Shown here: one piece after another, positions 20,768-33,500 of the stretch | Layout of the letters: each line of letters begins with the position of its first letter | How positions within the stretch are numbered: the first letter of the stretch is position 1 | From: Camarhynchus parvulus | Taxonomy: Eukaryota; Chordata; Aves; Passeriformes; Thraupidae | Assembly: GCF_901933205.1 (NCBI RefSeq) | Contig: NC_044577.1 | Span: 1,178,001-1,242,000, forward strand | Reading direction: 5' to 3' | DNA: 64,000 nucleotides | Made by a program: the position numbers and the translations under genes | Notes under the pieces: generated by a model | The model's input: only the letters and a program-made list of their open reading frames with translations | Told to the model about the DNA's origin: nothing | Databases searched by the model: none

Positions 20768-21523
20768 AGCTGGTGTTCGTCCCCAAATTTCCCGGCTGAC
20801 GGGGACAGCACACGGCCAGCAGTCCTCGGGGGCGGCGGTCAGCGGCAATGGGCAGCAGCTCAGGGAGAGAGTCGGGCCCAGCTGGACCGCAGCCTAAGGC
20901 AGCGACCCCCCACGGCAGAGGTGGGAGGCTTCGCGCCTTGACCCTCGGAGAGAGGGAAATCCGGCCACCAACGACGACGACAGACGTGAAAGAAGCAGCA
21001 GGCACTCTCTGCAGGGGAGGGTCAGGTTTATTCTGGGGTGCGAGGGGTCAACCAACAGGGAAGGTGACAGAGAGCGTCTGCCAAAGATTACAGGGCGCAG
21101 CCTGTTTAAGTACTAGAAGGGTGGAACCGAGGGGTACAGTGCCAATTGGATGGGCAGATAAACGGGCAGAGCATGGGACCATTAAACTCTCTCAGGGGGA
21201 GGGACCCGGGTGTGGTCAGGGTTCAGGGACCAGTCACGGCCCAGCCAGAGAAGAACCCTCTGGAAACTGGGCCGGGCTGGGGGAAGACAGACAGGGATAG
21301 AGGGGAGGGGGGAAGATGACCGACAAGGCGAAGGGAACTATAGTTGGCTCTTACGGGAGAGAGAGAGGGAGATTGGCAGCATGGCCTTGGGCGCCCAAGG
21401 GAGGGATCAACTGGGGACAGAACTATCAAAAAAGTAAAATAGGGGGGTGGAATATACCAAACAACGTACATAGAACTGAACCCGTACAACATCAACTAAC
21501 ATAAAAACGCGCACACCACAACA
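20768..21523 (-). mobile_element. Provirus 5' LTR (756 bp)
   Basis: Same length and nearly the same sequence as the 3' LTR. Differences seen: the terminal base, TCGTCCCC versus TCGTGCCC, two in CACGGC versus CATGAC, AACTATC versus AACCATC, GAATATACC versus GAACATACC, and ACAACATC versus ACAATATC. AATAAA on the minus strand corresponds to 21,027-21,032. Confidence 0.93.
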
Positions 21524-21530
21524 CTCATGG
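21524..21530. repeat. Provirus target-site duplication, right copy
   Basis: CTCATGG, matching 12,045-12,051. The satellite resumes in register (GCTCTTGTTTCTCAGGG). Confidence 0.85.
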
Positions 21531-23949
21531 CTCTTGTTTCTCAGGGAAAGGACCGGTGTTTATGTTTGGGGGCCTGTGGCCCGGAGTGGCCGGCTGGCTC
21601 CTGAAAGTCCGCGATACGCAGGATGCCTCCCAGACCCAAGCTGGCACGTGTGCCAACTCGGGCTGGTTTGATAGTGCCAGCGGAGTCCTACCATCTGCCA
21701 TCCTGTGCCAGGACTGGTGGCTGTTGTTTCTCAGGGAAACGGGCGGTGTTAATGTTTGGGGGCCTGTGGCCCGGAGTGCCCAGCTGGCTCCTGTAATTCC
21801 GCGATACGCAGAATGCCTCCCAGACCCAAGCTGGCACCTGTGCCAACTCGGGCTGCTTTGATAGTGCCAAAGGAGTCCTATAATCTGCCATCTGAAAACG
21901 GGGCTGATGGCTTTTGTTTCTCAGGGAAACGGCCGGTGTTTATGCTTGGGGGCCTATGACCCGGAGCGGCCGGCTGGCTCCTGAAAATCCGCGATACGCA
22001 GGATGCCTCCCAGACCCAAGCTGGCACCTGTGCCAACTCAGGCTGGTTTGGTAGTGCCAGCGGAGTCCTACAATCTGCCATCATGTGCCAGAGTTGGTGA
22101 GTTTTCTTTTAGAGGGAAAGAACCGGTGGTTATGTTTGGGAGCCTGTGACACGGAGGGGCTGGCAGGCTCCTGAAAATCCACGATACGCAGGATGCCTCC
22201 CAGACCCAAGCTGGCACCTGTGCCAACTCGGGCTGGTTTCATAGTGCCAGCGGAGTCCTACAATCTGCCATCCTGTGCCAGGACTGGTGAGTTTTCTCTG
22301 GAGAGAAAGGGCCGGTGTTTATGTTTGGGGGCCTGTGGCCAGGAGTGGCCGGCTGGCTGCTGAAAATCCGCGATATGCACGATGCCTCCCAGACCCAAGC
22401 TGGCACCTGTGCCAACTCGGGCTGGTTTGATAGTGCCAGCGGAGTCCTACAATCTGCCGTCGTGTACCAGGACTGGTGGCTTGTGTTTCACAGGGAAAGG
22501 GCCGGTGTTTATGTTTGGGGGCCTGTGGCCCGGAGAGGCCGGGTGGCTCCTGAAAATCCGCAATACGCAGGATGCCTCCCAGACCCAAGCTGGCACCTGT
22601 GCCGACTTTGACTGGTTTGATAGTGCCAACGGAGTCCTACAATCTGCCATCATGCGCCAGGGGTGCTGAGTTTTGTTTTAGAGGGAAACGGCCGGTGTTT
22701 TTGTGAGGGGGCCTGTGGCCCGGCGAGGCCGCCCGGCTCCTGAAAATCCACGATACGCAGGATGCCTCCCAGACCCAAGCTGGCGCCTGTGCCAACTCGG
22801 GCTGGTTTAATAGCGCCAACGGAGTCCTACCATCTGCCATCATGCGCCAGGTCTGGTGAGTTTTGTTTTGGAGTGAAAGGGCCAGTATTTATGTGAGGGG
22901 GCCGGTGGCCCGGAGTGGCCAGCTGGCTCCTTAAAATCCACGATACGCAGGATGCCTCCCAGACCCAAGCTGGCAACTGTGCCAACTCGGGCTGGTTTGA
23001 TAGTGCCAAGGGAGTCCTACAATCTGCCATCCTGTGCTAGGACTGGGGGGTTTTGTTTGGAGAGAAAGGGACGGTGTTTATGTTTGGGGGCCTGTGGCCA
23101 GGAGTGGCAGGGTGGCTCCTGAAAATCTGCGATGTGCAGGATGCCTCCCAGACCCAAGCTGGCACCTGTGCCACCTCGGGCTGGTTTGATAGTGCCAAGG
23201 GAGTCCTACAATCTGCCATCTCGAACCGGAGCTGGTGGCTTTTGTTTTTCAGGGAAACGGCTGGTGTTTATGTTTGGGGGCCTGTGGCCTGAAGTGGCCG
23301 GCAGGCTCCTGAAAATCCGGATACGAAGGATGCCTCCCAGACCCAAGCTGGCACCTGTGCCAACTCGGGCTGCTTTCATAGTGCCAGCGGAGTCCTACTA
23401 TCTGCCATCATGGGCCAGGACTGGTGAGTTTTGTTTTTCAGGGAAACGGCCGGTGTTTATGTTTGGGGGCCTGTGGCCCCGAGTGGCCGGCTGGCTCCTG
23501 AAAATCCGTGATACGCAGGATGCCTCCCAGACCCAAGCTGGCACCTGTGCCAACTCAGGCTGGATTGATAGTGCCAAAGGAGTCCTACAATCTGCCATCC
23601 TGTGCCAGGACTGCTGAGTTTTCTCTGGAGAGAAAGGGCCGGTGTTTATGTTTGGGTGCCTGTGGCCAGGAGTGGCCGGGTGGCTCCTGAAAATCCGCGA
23701 TACGCAGGATGACTCCCAGACCCAAGCTGGCACCTGTGCCAACTCGAGCTGGTTTGATAGTGCCAATGGAGTCCTACAATCTGCCATCCTGTGCCAGGAC
23801 TGGTGAGTGTACTCTGGAGAGAAAAGGCCGGTGTTTATGTTTGGGGGCCTGTGGCCCGGAATGGCCGGCTGGCAACTGAAAATCCGCGATACACAGCATG
23901 CCTCCCTGTCCCAAGCTGGCACCTGTGCCAGCTCAGGCTGGTTTGATAG
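21531..23949 (+). repeat. ~190-bp satellite array, segment 2
   Basis: About 12.7 core-type units continuing the array after the provirus. Unit junctions alternate among a few subtypes: CCATCATGTGCCAG, CCATCCTGTGCCAGG followed by TTTTCTCTGGAGAGAAAG, CCATCTCGAACCGG and CCATCTGAAAACGG. The pair at 23,220-23,420 closely matches the pair at 11,645-11,845, including the odd GATACGAAGGATG. Confidence 0.92.
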
Positions 23950-24595
23950 TCTCGGGGTCGGCTTCTTGTTCTCTGCCCCCGGGGGGAGTTGGGTGGTCCA
24001 GGGAGCATCCCCAGGCTCTGAAGAATGAGACTGGACTCTTTGTTGTTCGGTCTTCAGGTTGTTTATTAAGTCTTATCTACAAAATTTTCTTCCTGGCAGA
24101 CAGAGGTCTGACCAGCAAGGCAGCCACGACGCTCTCCGACCGCCCCCAAGGCTGCTCCGTCTCTTATACCACAAATTACGTGTATCATATTTACCTTTAC
24201 CTTCCAATACCTATCACCCATGTTGGACAGTGCACCCCTTCCCCAAACCAATCCCTGAGTGCGAACACCACAGCAGAAGATAGAGACCAAGAAGAAGAAG
24301 GAAGAAGGATGAGACACGCCCTGTTCCCTCCATCTTGTCCCCATTACCTTTATACAAAAATTTTTAAAACTTATATTTTCACCCTGTGTACACCTTATAA
24401 AAACACCCTTTAAACCTGTGACACCTTCCAGCCCTCATACCAAACTGGCAATTCATTTGCAGGATCGAAATCCAGCCACCAAGTGTTCCAGGCATCATGC
24501 CAAGATCTCCGAGCCCCCTGACGGGGTTTCGGCTCTCGACGTGGTCTCGGGGGACTCCTCACATCCGAAGTGATGTGCAGAGTTCCCACAGATAG
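23945..24595 (-). mobile_element. Solo LTR (about 641 bp) within the array, duplication GATAG
   Basis: Minus strand TGTGGGAACTC (from 24,590) to CCCCGAGA (23,950), so the last dinucleotide is GA where CA is expected. GATAG flanks both sides (23,945-23,949 and 24,591-24,595), copied from the satellite word TTTGATAGTGCC. Minus-strand AATAAA corresponds to TTTATT at about 24,062. A five-base duplication is typical of ERV-L-like elements. Confidence 0.78.
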
Positions 24596-27500
24596 TGCCA
24601 AAGGAGTCCTATAATCTGCCATCCGAAAACGGGACTGATGGCTTTTGTTTCTCGGGGAAACGGCCCGTGTTTATGTTTGGGGGCCTGTGACCCGGAGTGG
24701 CCAGCTGGCTCCTGAAAATCCGCGATGCGCAGAATGCCTCCCAGACCCAAGCTGGCCCGTGTGCCAACTCGGGCTAGATTGATAGAGCCAATGGAGTCCT
24801 ACAATCAGCAATCTGGAACCGGGGCTGGTGGCTTTTTTTTTTCAGGGAAACGGCCGGTGTTTATGTTTGGGGGCCTGTGGCCCGGAGTGGCCCTCTGGCT
24901 CCTGAAAATCCGCGATACGCAGGATGCCTCCCAGACCCAAGCTGGCACCTGTGCCAACTCGGGCTGGTTTGATAGTGCCAGCGGAGTCCTACAACCTGCA
25001 ATCATGTGCCAGGACTGGTGGCTTGTGTTTCCGAGGGAAAGGGCTGGTGTTTATGTTTGGGGGCCTGTGGCCCAGAGAGGCCCTCTGGCTCCTGTATATC
25101 CGCGATACGCAGGATGCCTCCCAGACCCAAGCTGGCACCTGTGCCAACTCGGGCTGGTTTGATAATGCCAGCGGAGTCCTACAATCTGCCATCCTGTGCC
25201 CGGACTGGTGAGTTTTCTCTGGAGAGAAAGGGCTGGTGTTTATGTTTGGGGGCCTGTGGCCCGGCAAGGCCGGCTGGCTCCTGAAAATCCGCGTTACGCA
25301 GGATGCCTCCCAGACCCAAGCTGGCAACTGTGCCAACTCGGGCTGGATTAATAAAGCCAACGGAGTCGTACAATCTGCCATCTGGAACCGGGGCTGGTGG
25401 CTTTTGTTTTTCAGGGAAACGGCAGATGTTATGTTTGGGAGCCTGTGGACCGGAGCGGCCAGCTGGCTCCTGAAAATCCGCGTTACGCAGGATGCCTCCC
25501 AGATCCAAGCTGGCACCTGTGCCAACTCAGGCTGGATTGGTAGAGCCAACGGAGTCCTACAATCTGCCATCTGGAACCGGGGCTGATGGCTTTTGTTTTT
25601 CAGGGAAACGGCTGGTGTTTATGTTTGGGGGCCTGTGGCCCGGAGTGGCCGGCAGGATCCTGAAAATCCGCGATACGCAGGATGCCTCCCAGACCCAAGC
25701 TGGCACCTGTGCCAACTCGGGCTGGTTTGATGTTTCCAAAGGAGTCCTACAATCTGCCGTCATGCGCCAGGACTGGTGGCTTTTGTTTCCGAGAGAAAGG
25801 GCTGGTGTTTATGTTTGGGGGCCTGTGGCCCAGAGAGGCCCTCTGGCTCCTGTAAATCCGCGATATGCAGGATGCCTCCCAGACCCAAGCTGGCACCTGT
25901 GCCAACTCGGGCTGGTTTGATAGTGCCAAAGGAGTCCTACAATCTGCCATCCGAAAACGGGGCTCATGGCTCTTGTTTCTCAGGGAAAGGACCGGTGTTT
26001 ATGTTTGGGGGCCTGTGGCCCGGAGTGGCCGGCTGGCTCCTGAAAGTCCGCGATACGCAGGATGCCTCCCAGACCCAAGCTGGCACCTGTGCCAACTCGG
26101 GCAGATTTGATAGTGCCAGCGGAGTCCTACAATCTGCCATCCTGTGCGAGGACTGGTGAGTTTTCTCTGGAGACAAAGGACTGGTGTTTATGTTTGGGGG
26201 CCTGTGGCCCGGCGGCGAGGCGGCTGGCTCCTAACTCTGGTGGCTCTGAAAATCCGCCTTACGCAGGATGCCTCCCAGACCCAAGCTGGCACCTGTGCCA
26301 ACTCGGGCTGGTTTGATAGTGCCAAAGGAGTCATACAATCTGCAATCATGTGCCAGGACTGGTGGCTTGTGTTTCAGAGAGAAAGGGCCGGTGTTTATGT
26401 TTGGGGGCCTGTGGCCCCGAGTGGCCGGCTGGCTCCTGAAAATCCGCGATACGCAGCATGCCTCCCAGACCCAAGCTGGCCCGTGTGCCAACTCGGGCTG
26501 GTTTGATAGTGCCAAGGGAGTCCTACAATCTGCCATCTGGAACCGGGGCTGGTGGCTTTTTTTTTTCAGGGAAACGTCCGGTGTTTATGTTTCGGGGCCC
26601 TGTAGCCCGGTGTGGCCGGCAGGCTCCTGAAAATCCGCGATACGCAGCATGCCTCCCAGACCCAAGCTGGAACCTGTGCTACCTCGGGCTAGTTTGATAG
26701 TGCCAAGGGAGTCCTACAATCTGCCATCCTGTGCTAGGACTGGTGTGTTTTGTTTGGAAAGAAAGGGCCGGTGTTTATGTTTGGGGACCTGTGGCCCAGA
26801 GAGGCCCTCTGGCTCCTAAAAATCCGCGATACGCAGGATGACTCCCAGACCCAAGCTGGCATCTGTGCCAACTCGGCCTGGTTTGATAGTGCCAACGCAG
26901 TCCTACAATCTGCCATCATGTGCCAGGACTGGTGAGTGTACTCTGGAGAGAAAAGGCCGGTGTTTATGTTTGGGGGCCTGTGGCCCGGAATGGCCGGCTG
27001 GCAACTGAAAATCCACGATACGCAGGATGCCTCCCAGACCCAAGCTGGCACCTGTGCCAACTCGGGCTGCTTTGATAATGCCAAAGGAGTCCTACAATCT
27101 GCCATCCGAAAACGGGGCTAATGACTTTTGTTTCTCAGGGAAACGGCCGGTGGTTATGTTTGGGGGACTATGACCCGGAGTGACCGGCTGGCTCCTGAAA
27201 ATCCGCGATACGCAGGATGCCTCCCAGACCCAAGCTGGCACCTGTGCCAACTCAGGCTGGATTGATAGAGCCAACGGAGTCCTACAATCTGCCATCTGGA
27301 ACCGGGGCTGGTGGCTTTTTTTTTTCAGGGAAACGACCGGTGTTTATGTTTGGGGGCCTGTGGCCCGGAGTGGCCCTCTGGCTCCTGAAAATCCGCGATA
27401 CGCAGGATGACTCCCAGACCCAAGCTGGCACCTGTCCCAACTCGGGCTGGTTTGATATTGCCAGCGGAGTCCTACAATCTGCCATCATGTGCCAGGACTG

Positions 27501-30500
27501 GTGAGTGTACTCTGGAGAGAAAAGGCCGGTGTTTATGTTTGGGGGCCTGTGGCCCGGAGTGGCCGGATGGCTCCTGAAAATCCGCGATACGCAGGATGCC
27601 TCCCAGACCCAAGCTGGCACCTGTGCCAACTCGGGCTGGTTTGATAGTGCCAAAGGAGTCCTACAATCTGCCATCCTGTGCCAGGACTGGTGAGTTTTCT
27701 CTGGAGAGAAAGGGCTGGTGTATATGTTTGGGGGCCTGTGACCCGGCGAGGCCAGCTGGCTCCTGAAAATCCGCGCTACACAGCATGCCTCCCAGACCCA
27801 AGCTGGCACCTGTGCCAACTCAGGCTGGATTGATAGAGCCAAGGGAGTCCTACAATCTGCCATCTGGAACGGGGGCTGTTGGCTTTTTTTTTTCAGGGAA
27901 ACGGCCGGTGTTTATGTTTGGGGGCCTGTGGCCCAGAGTGGCCGGCTGGCTCCTGAAAATCCGCGATACGCAGGATGCCTCCCAGACCCAAGCTGGCCCG
28001 TGTGCCAACTCGGGCCGGTTTGATAGTGCCAAGGGAGTCCTACAATCTGCCATTTGGAACCGGGGCTGGTGGCTTTTGTTTTTCAGGGAAACGGCAGATG
28101 TTTACGTTTGGGATCCTGTGGCCCGGAGTGGCCGGCAGGCTCCTGAAAATCCACGAAACGCAGGATGCCTCCCAGACCCAAGCTGGCCCCTGTGCCAACT
28201 CGGGCTGGTTTGATAGTGCCCAAGGAGTCCTACAATCTGCCGTCATGCGCCAGGACTGGTGTCTTTTGTTTCAGAGAGAAAGGGCCGGTGTTTATGTTTG
28301 GGGACGTGTGGCTCAGAGAGGCCGGCTGGCTCCTGTAAATCCGCGATATGCAGGATGCCTCCAAGACCCAAGCTGGCACCTGTGCCAACTCGGGCTGGTT
28401 TGATAGTGCCAAAGGAGTCCTACAATGTGCCATGCGAAAACGGGGCTGATGGCTTTTGTTTCTCAGGGAAACGGCTCGTGTTTATGTTTGGGGGCCTGTG
28501 GCCTGGAGTGGCCGGCTGGCTTTTGAAAATCAGCGATACGCAGGATGCCTCCCAGACCCAAGCTGGCACGTGTGCCAACTCAGTCTGGATTGATAGAGCC
28601 AAGGGAGTTCTACAATCGGCCATCCTGTGCCAGGACTGCTGAGTTTTCTCTGGACAGAAAGGACTGGTGTTTATGTTTGGGTGCCTGTGGCCAGGAGTGG
28701 CCGGCTGGCTCCTGAAAATCCGCGATACGCAGGATGCCTCCCATACCCAAGCTGGCACCTGCGCCAACTCAGGCTGGTTTGATAGTGCCAAGGGAGTCCT
28801 ACAATCTGCCATCTGGAACCGGGGCTGGTGGCTTTTGTTTTTCAGGGAAACGGCCGGTGTTTATGTTTGGGGGCCTGTGGCCCGGAGTGGCCGGCAAGCT
28901 CCTGAAAATCCGCGATACGCAGCATGCCTCCCAGACCCAAGCTGGCACCTGTGCCAACTCGGGCTGGTTTGAGAGTACCAAAGGAGTCCTACAATCTGCC
29001 ATCCGAAAACGGGGCTGGTGGCTTTTGTTTCTCAGGGAAACAGCCCGTGTTTATGTTTGGGGGCCTGTGGCCTGGAGCGGCCAGCTGGCTCCTGTAAATC
29101 CGCAATAGGCAGGATGCCTCCCAGACCCAAGCTGGCACCTGTACCAACTCGGGCTGCTTGGATAGTGCCAAAGGATTCCTACAATCTGCCATCCGAAAAC
29201 GGGGCTGATGGCTTTTGTTTCTCAGGGAAACAGCCCTTGTTTATGTTTGGGTGCCTATGACCCGGAGTGACCGGCTGGCTCCTGAAAATCCGCGATACGC
29301 AGGATGCCTCCCAGACCCAAGCTGGCACCTGTGCCAAGTCAGGCTGGATTGATAGAGCCAAAGGAGTCCTACAATCTGCCATCTGGAACCGGGGCTGGTG
29401 GTTTTTGTTTCTCAGGGAAACGGCCGGTGTTTATGTTTGGGGGCCTGTGGACAGGAGTGGCCGGCTGGCTCCTGAAAATCCGCGATACGCAGGATGCCTC
29501 CCAGACCCAAGCTGGCACCTGTGCCAACTCAGGCTGGATTGATAGAGCCAACGGAGTTCTACCATCGGCAATCCGAAAACGGGGCTGATGGCTTTTGTTT
29601 CTCAGGGAAACGGCTCGTGTTTATGTTTGGGGGCCTGTGGCCCCGAGTGGCCGGCAAGCTCCTGAAAATCCGCGATACGCAGCATGCCTCCTAGACCCAA
29701 GCTGGCACCTGTGCCAACTCGGGCTGGTTTGATAGTGCCAAAGGAGTCCTATAATCTGCCATCCGAAAACGGCACTGGTGGCTTTTGTTTCTCAGGGAAA
29801 CCGACGGTGTTCATGTTTGGGGGCCTGTGGCCCCGAGTGGCCGGCTGGCTCCTGAAAATCCGCGATACGCAGGATGCCTCCCAGACCCAAGCTGGCACCT
29901 GTGCCAACTCAGGCTGGTTTGATAGTGCCAAGGGAGTCCTAAAATCTGCCATCCGAAAACGGGGCTCATGGCTCTTGTTTCTCTGGGAAACGGCCCGTGT
30001 TTATGTTTGGGGGCCTGTGGCCCGGAGTGGCCGGCTGGCTCCTGAAAGTCCGCGATACGCAGGATGCCTCCCAGACCCAAGCTGGCACCTGTGCCAACTC
30101 GGGCAGATTTGATAGTACCAAGGGAGTCCTACAATCTGCCATCCTGTGCCAGGACTGGTGAGTGTACTCTGGAGAGAAAGGGCCGGTGATTATGTTTGGG
30201 GGCCTGTGGCCTAGAATGGCGGCTGTCTCCTGAAAATCCGTGATATGCAGCATGCCTCCCAGACCCAAGCTGGCACCTGTGCCAACTCGGGCTGCTTTGA
30301 TAGTGCCAACGGAGTGCTACAGTCTGGCATCTGGAACCGGGGCTGGTGGCTTTTGTTTTTCAGGGAGACGGCAGACGTTTATATCTGGGAGCCTGTGGCC
30401 CGGAGTGGCCGGCTGACTCCTGAAAATCCACGATACGCAGGATGCCTCCCAGACCCAAGCTGGCACCTGTGCCAACTCGGGCTGGTTCGATAGTGCCCAC

Positions 30501-33500
30501 GGAGACCTACAATCTGCCATCTGGAACCGGGGCTGGTGGCTTTTGTTTTTCCGGGAAACGGCAGATGTTTACGTTTGGGAGCCTGTGGCCTGGAGTGGCC
30601 GGCTGGCTCCTGAAAATCCACGATACGCAGGATGACTCCCAGACCCAAGCTGGCACCTGTGCAACTCGGGCTGGTTTGATAGTGCCACAGGGGTCCTACA
30701 ATCTGCCATCTGGAACCGGGGCTGATGGCTTTTGTTTCTCAGGGAAATGGCCGGTGTTTATGTTTGGGAGCCTGTGGCCCAGAGTGGCCGGCTGGCTCCT
30801 CAAAATCCGCGATACGCAGGATGCCTGCTAGACCCAAGCTAGCACCTGTGCCAACTCAGGCTGGTTTGATAGTGCCAGCGGAGTCCTACAATCTGCCGTC
30901 CTGTGCCAGGTCTGTTAAGTTTTCTTTTGTAGGGAAACGGCCGGTGTTTATATTTGTGGGCCTGTGGCCCGGAGTGGCCGGCTGGCTTCTGAAAATCCGG
31001 GTTACGCAGGATGACTCTCTGACCCAAGCTGGTACCTGTGCACACTCGGGCTGGTTTGATAGTGCTAACGGAGTTTTACAATATGCCACCAGGAACCGGG
31101 ACTGGTCAGTTTTGTTTTAGAGGGAAAGAGCCAATATTTATATTTGGGGGCTGGTGGCCCAGAGTCGCCGGCTGGCTCCTGAAAATCCGCGATAGGCAGG
31201 ATGCCTCCCAGACCCAAGGTGGCACTTCTGCAAAATCGGGCTGGATTGATAGTGCTAACGGAGTCCTGCAATCTGCCATCTGTAAACGGGGCTGGTGGCT
31301 TTTGTTTCTCAGGGAAACGGCTGATGTTTATTTTTGGGGGCCTGTGGCCAGGAGTGTCCGGCTGGCGCCTGAAAATCTGCGATACATAGGATGCCTCCCA
31401 GACCCCAGCTGGCACTTGTGCCAACTCAGGCTGGTTTGATAGTGCCAGCGGTGTCCTACAGTCTGCCATCATGTGCCAGGGCTGGTGATTTTGTTTTAGA
31501 GGGAAAGGGCCAGTGTTTATGTTTGGGGGCTTGTGGCCCAGAGTGGCTGGCTGGCTCCTGAAAATCCGCGATACCCAAGATGCCTCCCAGACCCAAGCTG
31601 GCACTTCTGCAAAATCGGGCTGGATTGATAGTGCCAACGGAGTCCTACAATCTGCCGTCATGTGCCACGGCTGGTGGCTTTGGTTGCAGAGAGAAAGGGC
31701 CGGTGTTTATGTTTGGGGCCCTGCGGCCCGGAGAGGCCGGCTGGCTCCTGAAAATCCGCGATATGCAGGATGCCTCCCAGACTCAAGCTGGCACCTGTGC
31801 CACCTCGGGCTGGTTTGATAGTGCCAACGGAGTCCTACAGTCTGCCATTCTGTGCTAGAGCTGGTGAGTTTTCTTGTAGAGGGAAACAGCCGGTGTTTAT
31901 GTTTGGGGGCCTGTGGCCAGGAGTGCCCGGCTGGCTCCTGAAATTCGGTGATTTTCAGGATGGTTTCTAGATCCAAGCTAGCAGCAGTGACAACTCGCGC
32001 TGGTTTGGCAGTGCCACGGGACTCCTGCAATCTGCCATAAAGATCCAGGGTTGGTGAGTTTTCTTTGCCAGGGAAAAGGGCCTTTGTTTGTGTGTTGGAT
32101 CCTGTGGCCGGGAGTGGCCGGCTGGCTTCTGAAATTCTGTGATTTTTAGGATGTTCCCAGACCCAAGCTAGCACCAGTGGCAACTCGGGCTGGTTTGACA
32201 GTGCCAAAGGACTCCTGCAATCTGCCATAAAGGACCAGGTCAGGTGAATTAGTTTGCCAGGGAAATGGCCGAGGTTTCTGTCTGTGTTCTCTGGCTGGGA
32301 GTGGCCAGTTGGCTCCTGAAATTCGGTGATTTTCATGGTGGTTTCCAGGCCCAAGCTGACACCACTGGCAACTCGGGCTGTCTTGACAGTGCCAAGTGGA
32401 TCCTACAATCTGCCATAAAGAACCAGGGCTGGTGAGTTTGTTTACTGGGGAAACGGGCTAATGTTTTTGTCCCGGTCCTGTCCTTGGAATGGACAGATGG
32501 CTCCTAAAATTCGGTGGTTTTCCGGATGGTTCCCAGACCCAAGCTGGCACCAGTGGCAACTCGGGCTGGTTTGAGAGTGCCAAGGGGCTCCTACAATCTG
32601 CCATAAATAACCAGGGCTGGTGTGTTTTCTTTGCCAGGGAAAGGGGCCGAGCTATGTGTTTGGGGGCCAGGGTCCGGGAGTGGAGGTCTGGCTCCTGAAA
32701 TTCGGTGATTTTCATGATGATTCCCAGACCCAAGCTGGCACCACTGGCAACTCGGGCTGCTTTGACAGTGCAAAGGGGTTCCTGCAATCTGCCATCAAGA
32801 ACCGGGGCAGGTGAGTTTTCATTGACAGGAAAATGGCCGAGTTCTGTGTTCGGGTGCCAGTGGCTGGGAGTGGGCAGCTGGCTCCTGGAATTCTGCGATA
32901 GGCAGGATGCTTCCCAGACCCAAACTGGCACCAGTGGCAACTCGGGCTGGTTTGACAGTACAGAGTGGCTCTTGCAATCTGCCATCAAGAACCAGGCAGG
33001 TGAGTTCTCATTCCAGGGAAAAGGGCTGAGGTTTGTATTTGGGATCCAATGGCCGGGAGTGGCCGGCTGGCTCCTGAAATTCCAGGATACGCAGGATGCT
33101 TCCCAGACCATAGCTGGCACCAGGGGCAACTCATGCTGGTTTGACAGTGCCAAGTGGCTCCTGCAATCTGCCATAAAGAACCTGTGCTGGTGAGTTTTTT
33201 TACCAGGGAAAATGGCCGAGGTTTGCATTTAGGGGCCGGTGGCCTGAGTGGCCGGCTGGCTCCTGAAATTCCGCGATACGCAGGACACTTCCCAGACCAA
33301 AGCTGGCACCAGTGGCAACTTGGGCTTCTTTGACAGTGCCATGTGGCTCCTGCAATCTGCCATCAAGAACCGGGGCAGGTGAGTTTTCTTTCCAGGGAAA
33401 AGGGCTGACGTTTTTTTCTCGGCTGTCTCAGCCTGGGACTGGTTGGCTGGCTCCTGAAATTCTGCTATACTCAGGATGCTTCCCAGACCCAAGCTGGCAC

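Larger units (their letters stand above)
12052..21523 (-). mobile_element. Near-complete endogenous retrovirus (betaretrovirus-like gag-pro-pol, alpha-like env)
   Basis: A 9,472-bp provirus on the minus strand: 5' LTR, primer site, gag, pro, pol, env, polypurine tract, 3' LTR. The gene order and two -1 frames (gag-pro and pro-pol) are those of betaretroviruses. The env transmembrane part instead resembles alpharetroviruses. The LTRs differ at about 7 of 756 positions by eye. It sits inside the satellite array with a target-site duplication. The only obvious coding break I found is a TAA in gag. Classification is from motif recognition, not a tree. Confidence 0.93.

Noticed and set aside
11575..33200. 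Long open frames over the satellite (up to about 216 codons on either strand) as a repeat protein family
   Set aside because: The period of about 190 is not divisible by 3, so each frame meets a different reading of the unit in turn. Frames exist on both strands and end at random. GC-rich satellites often give such frames.
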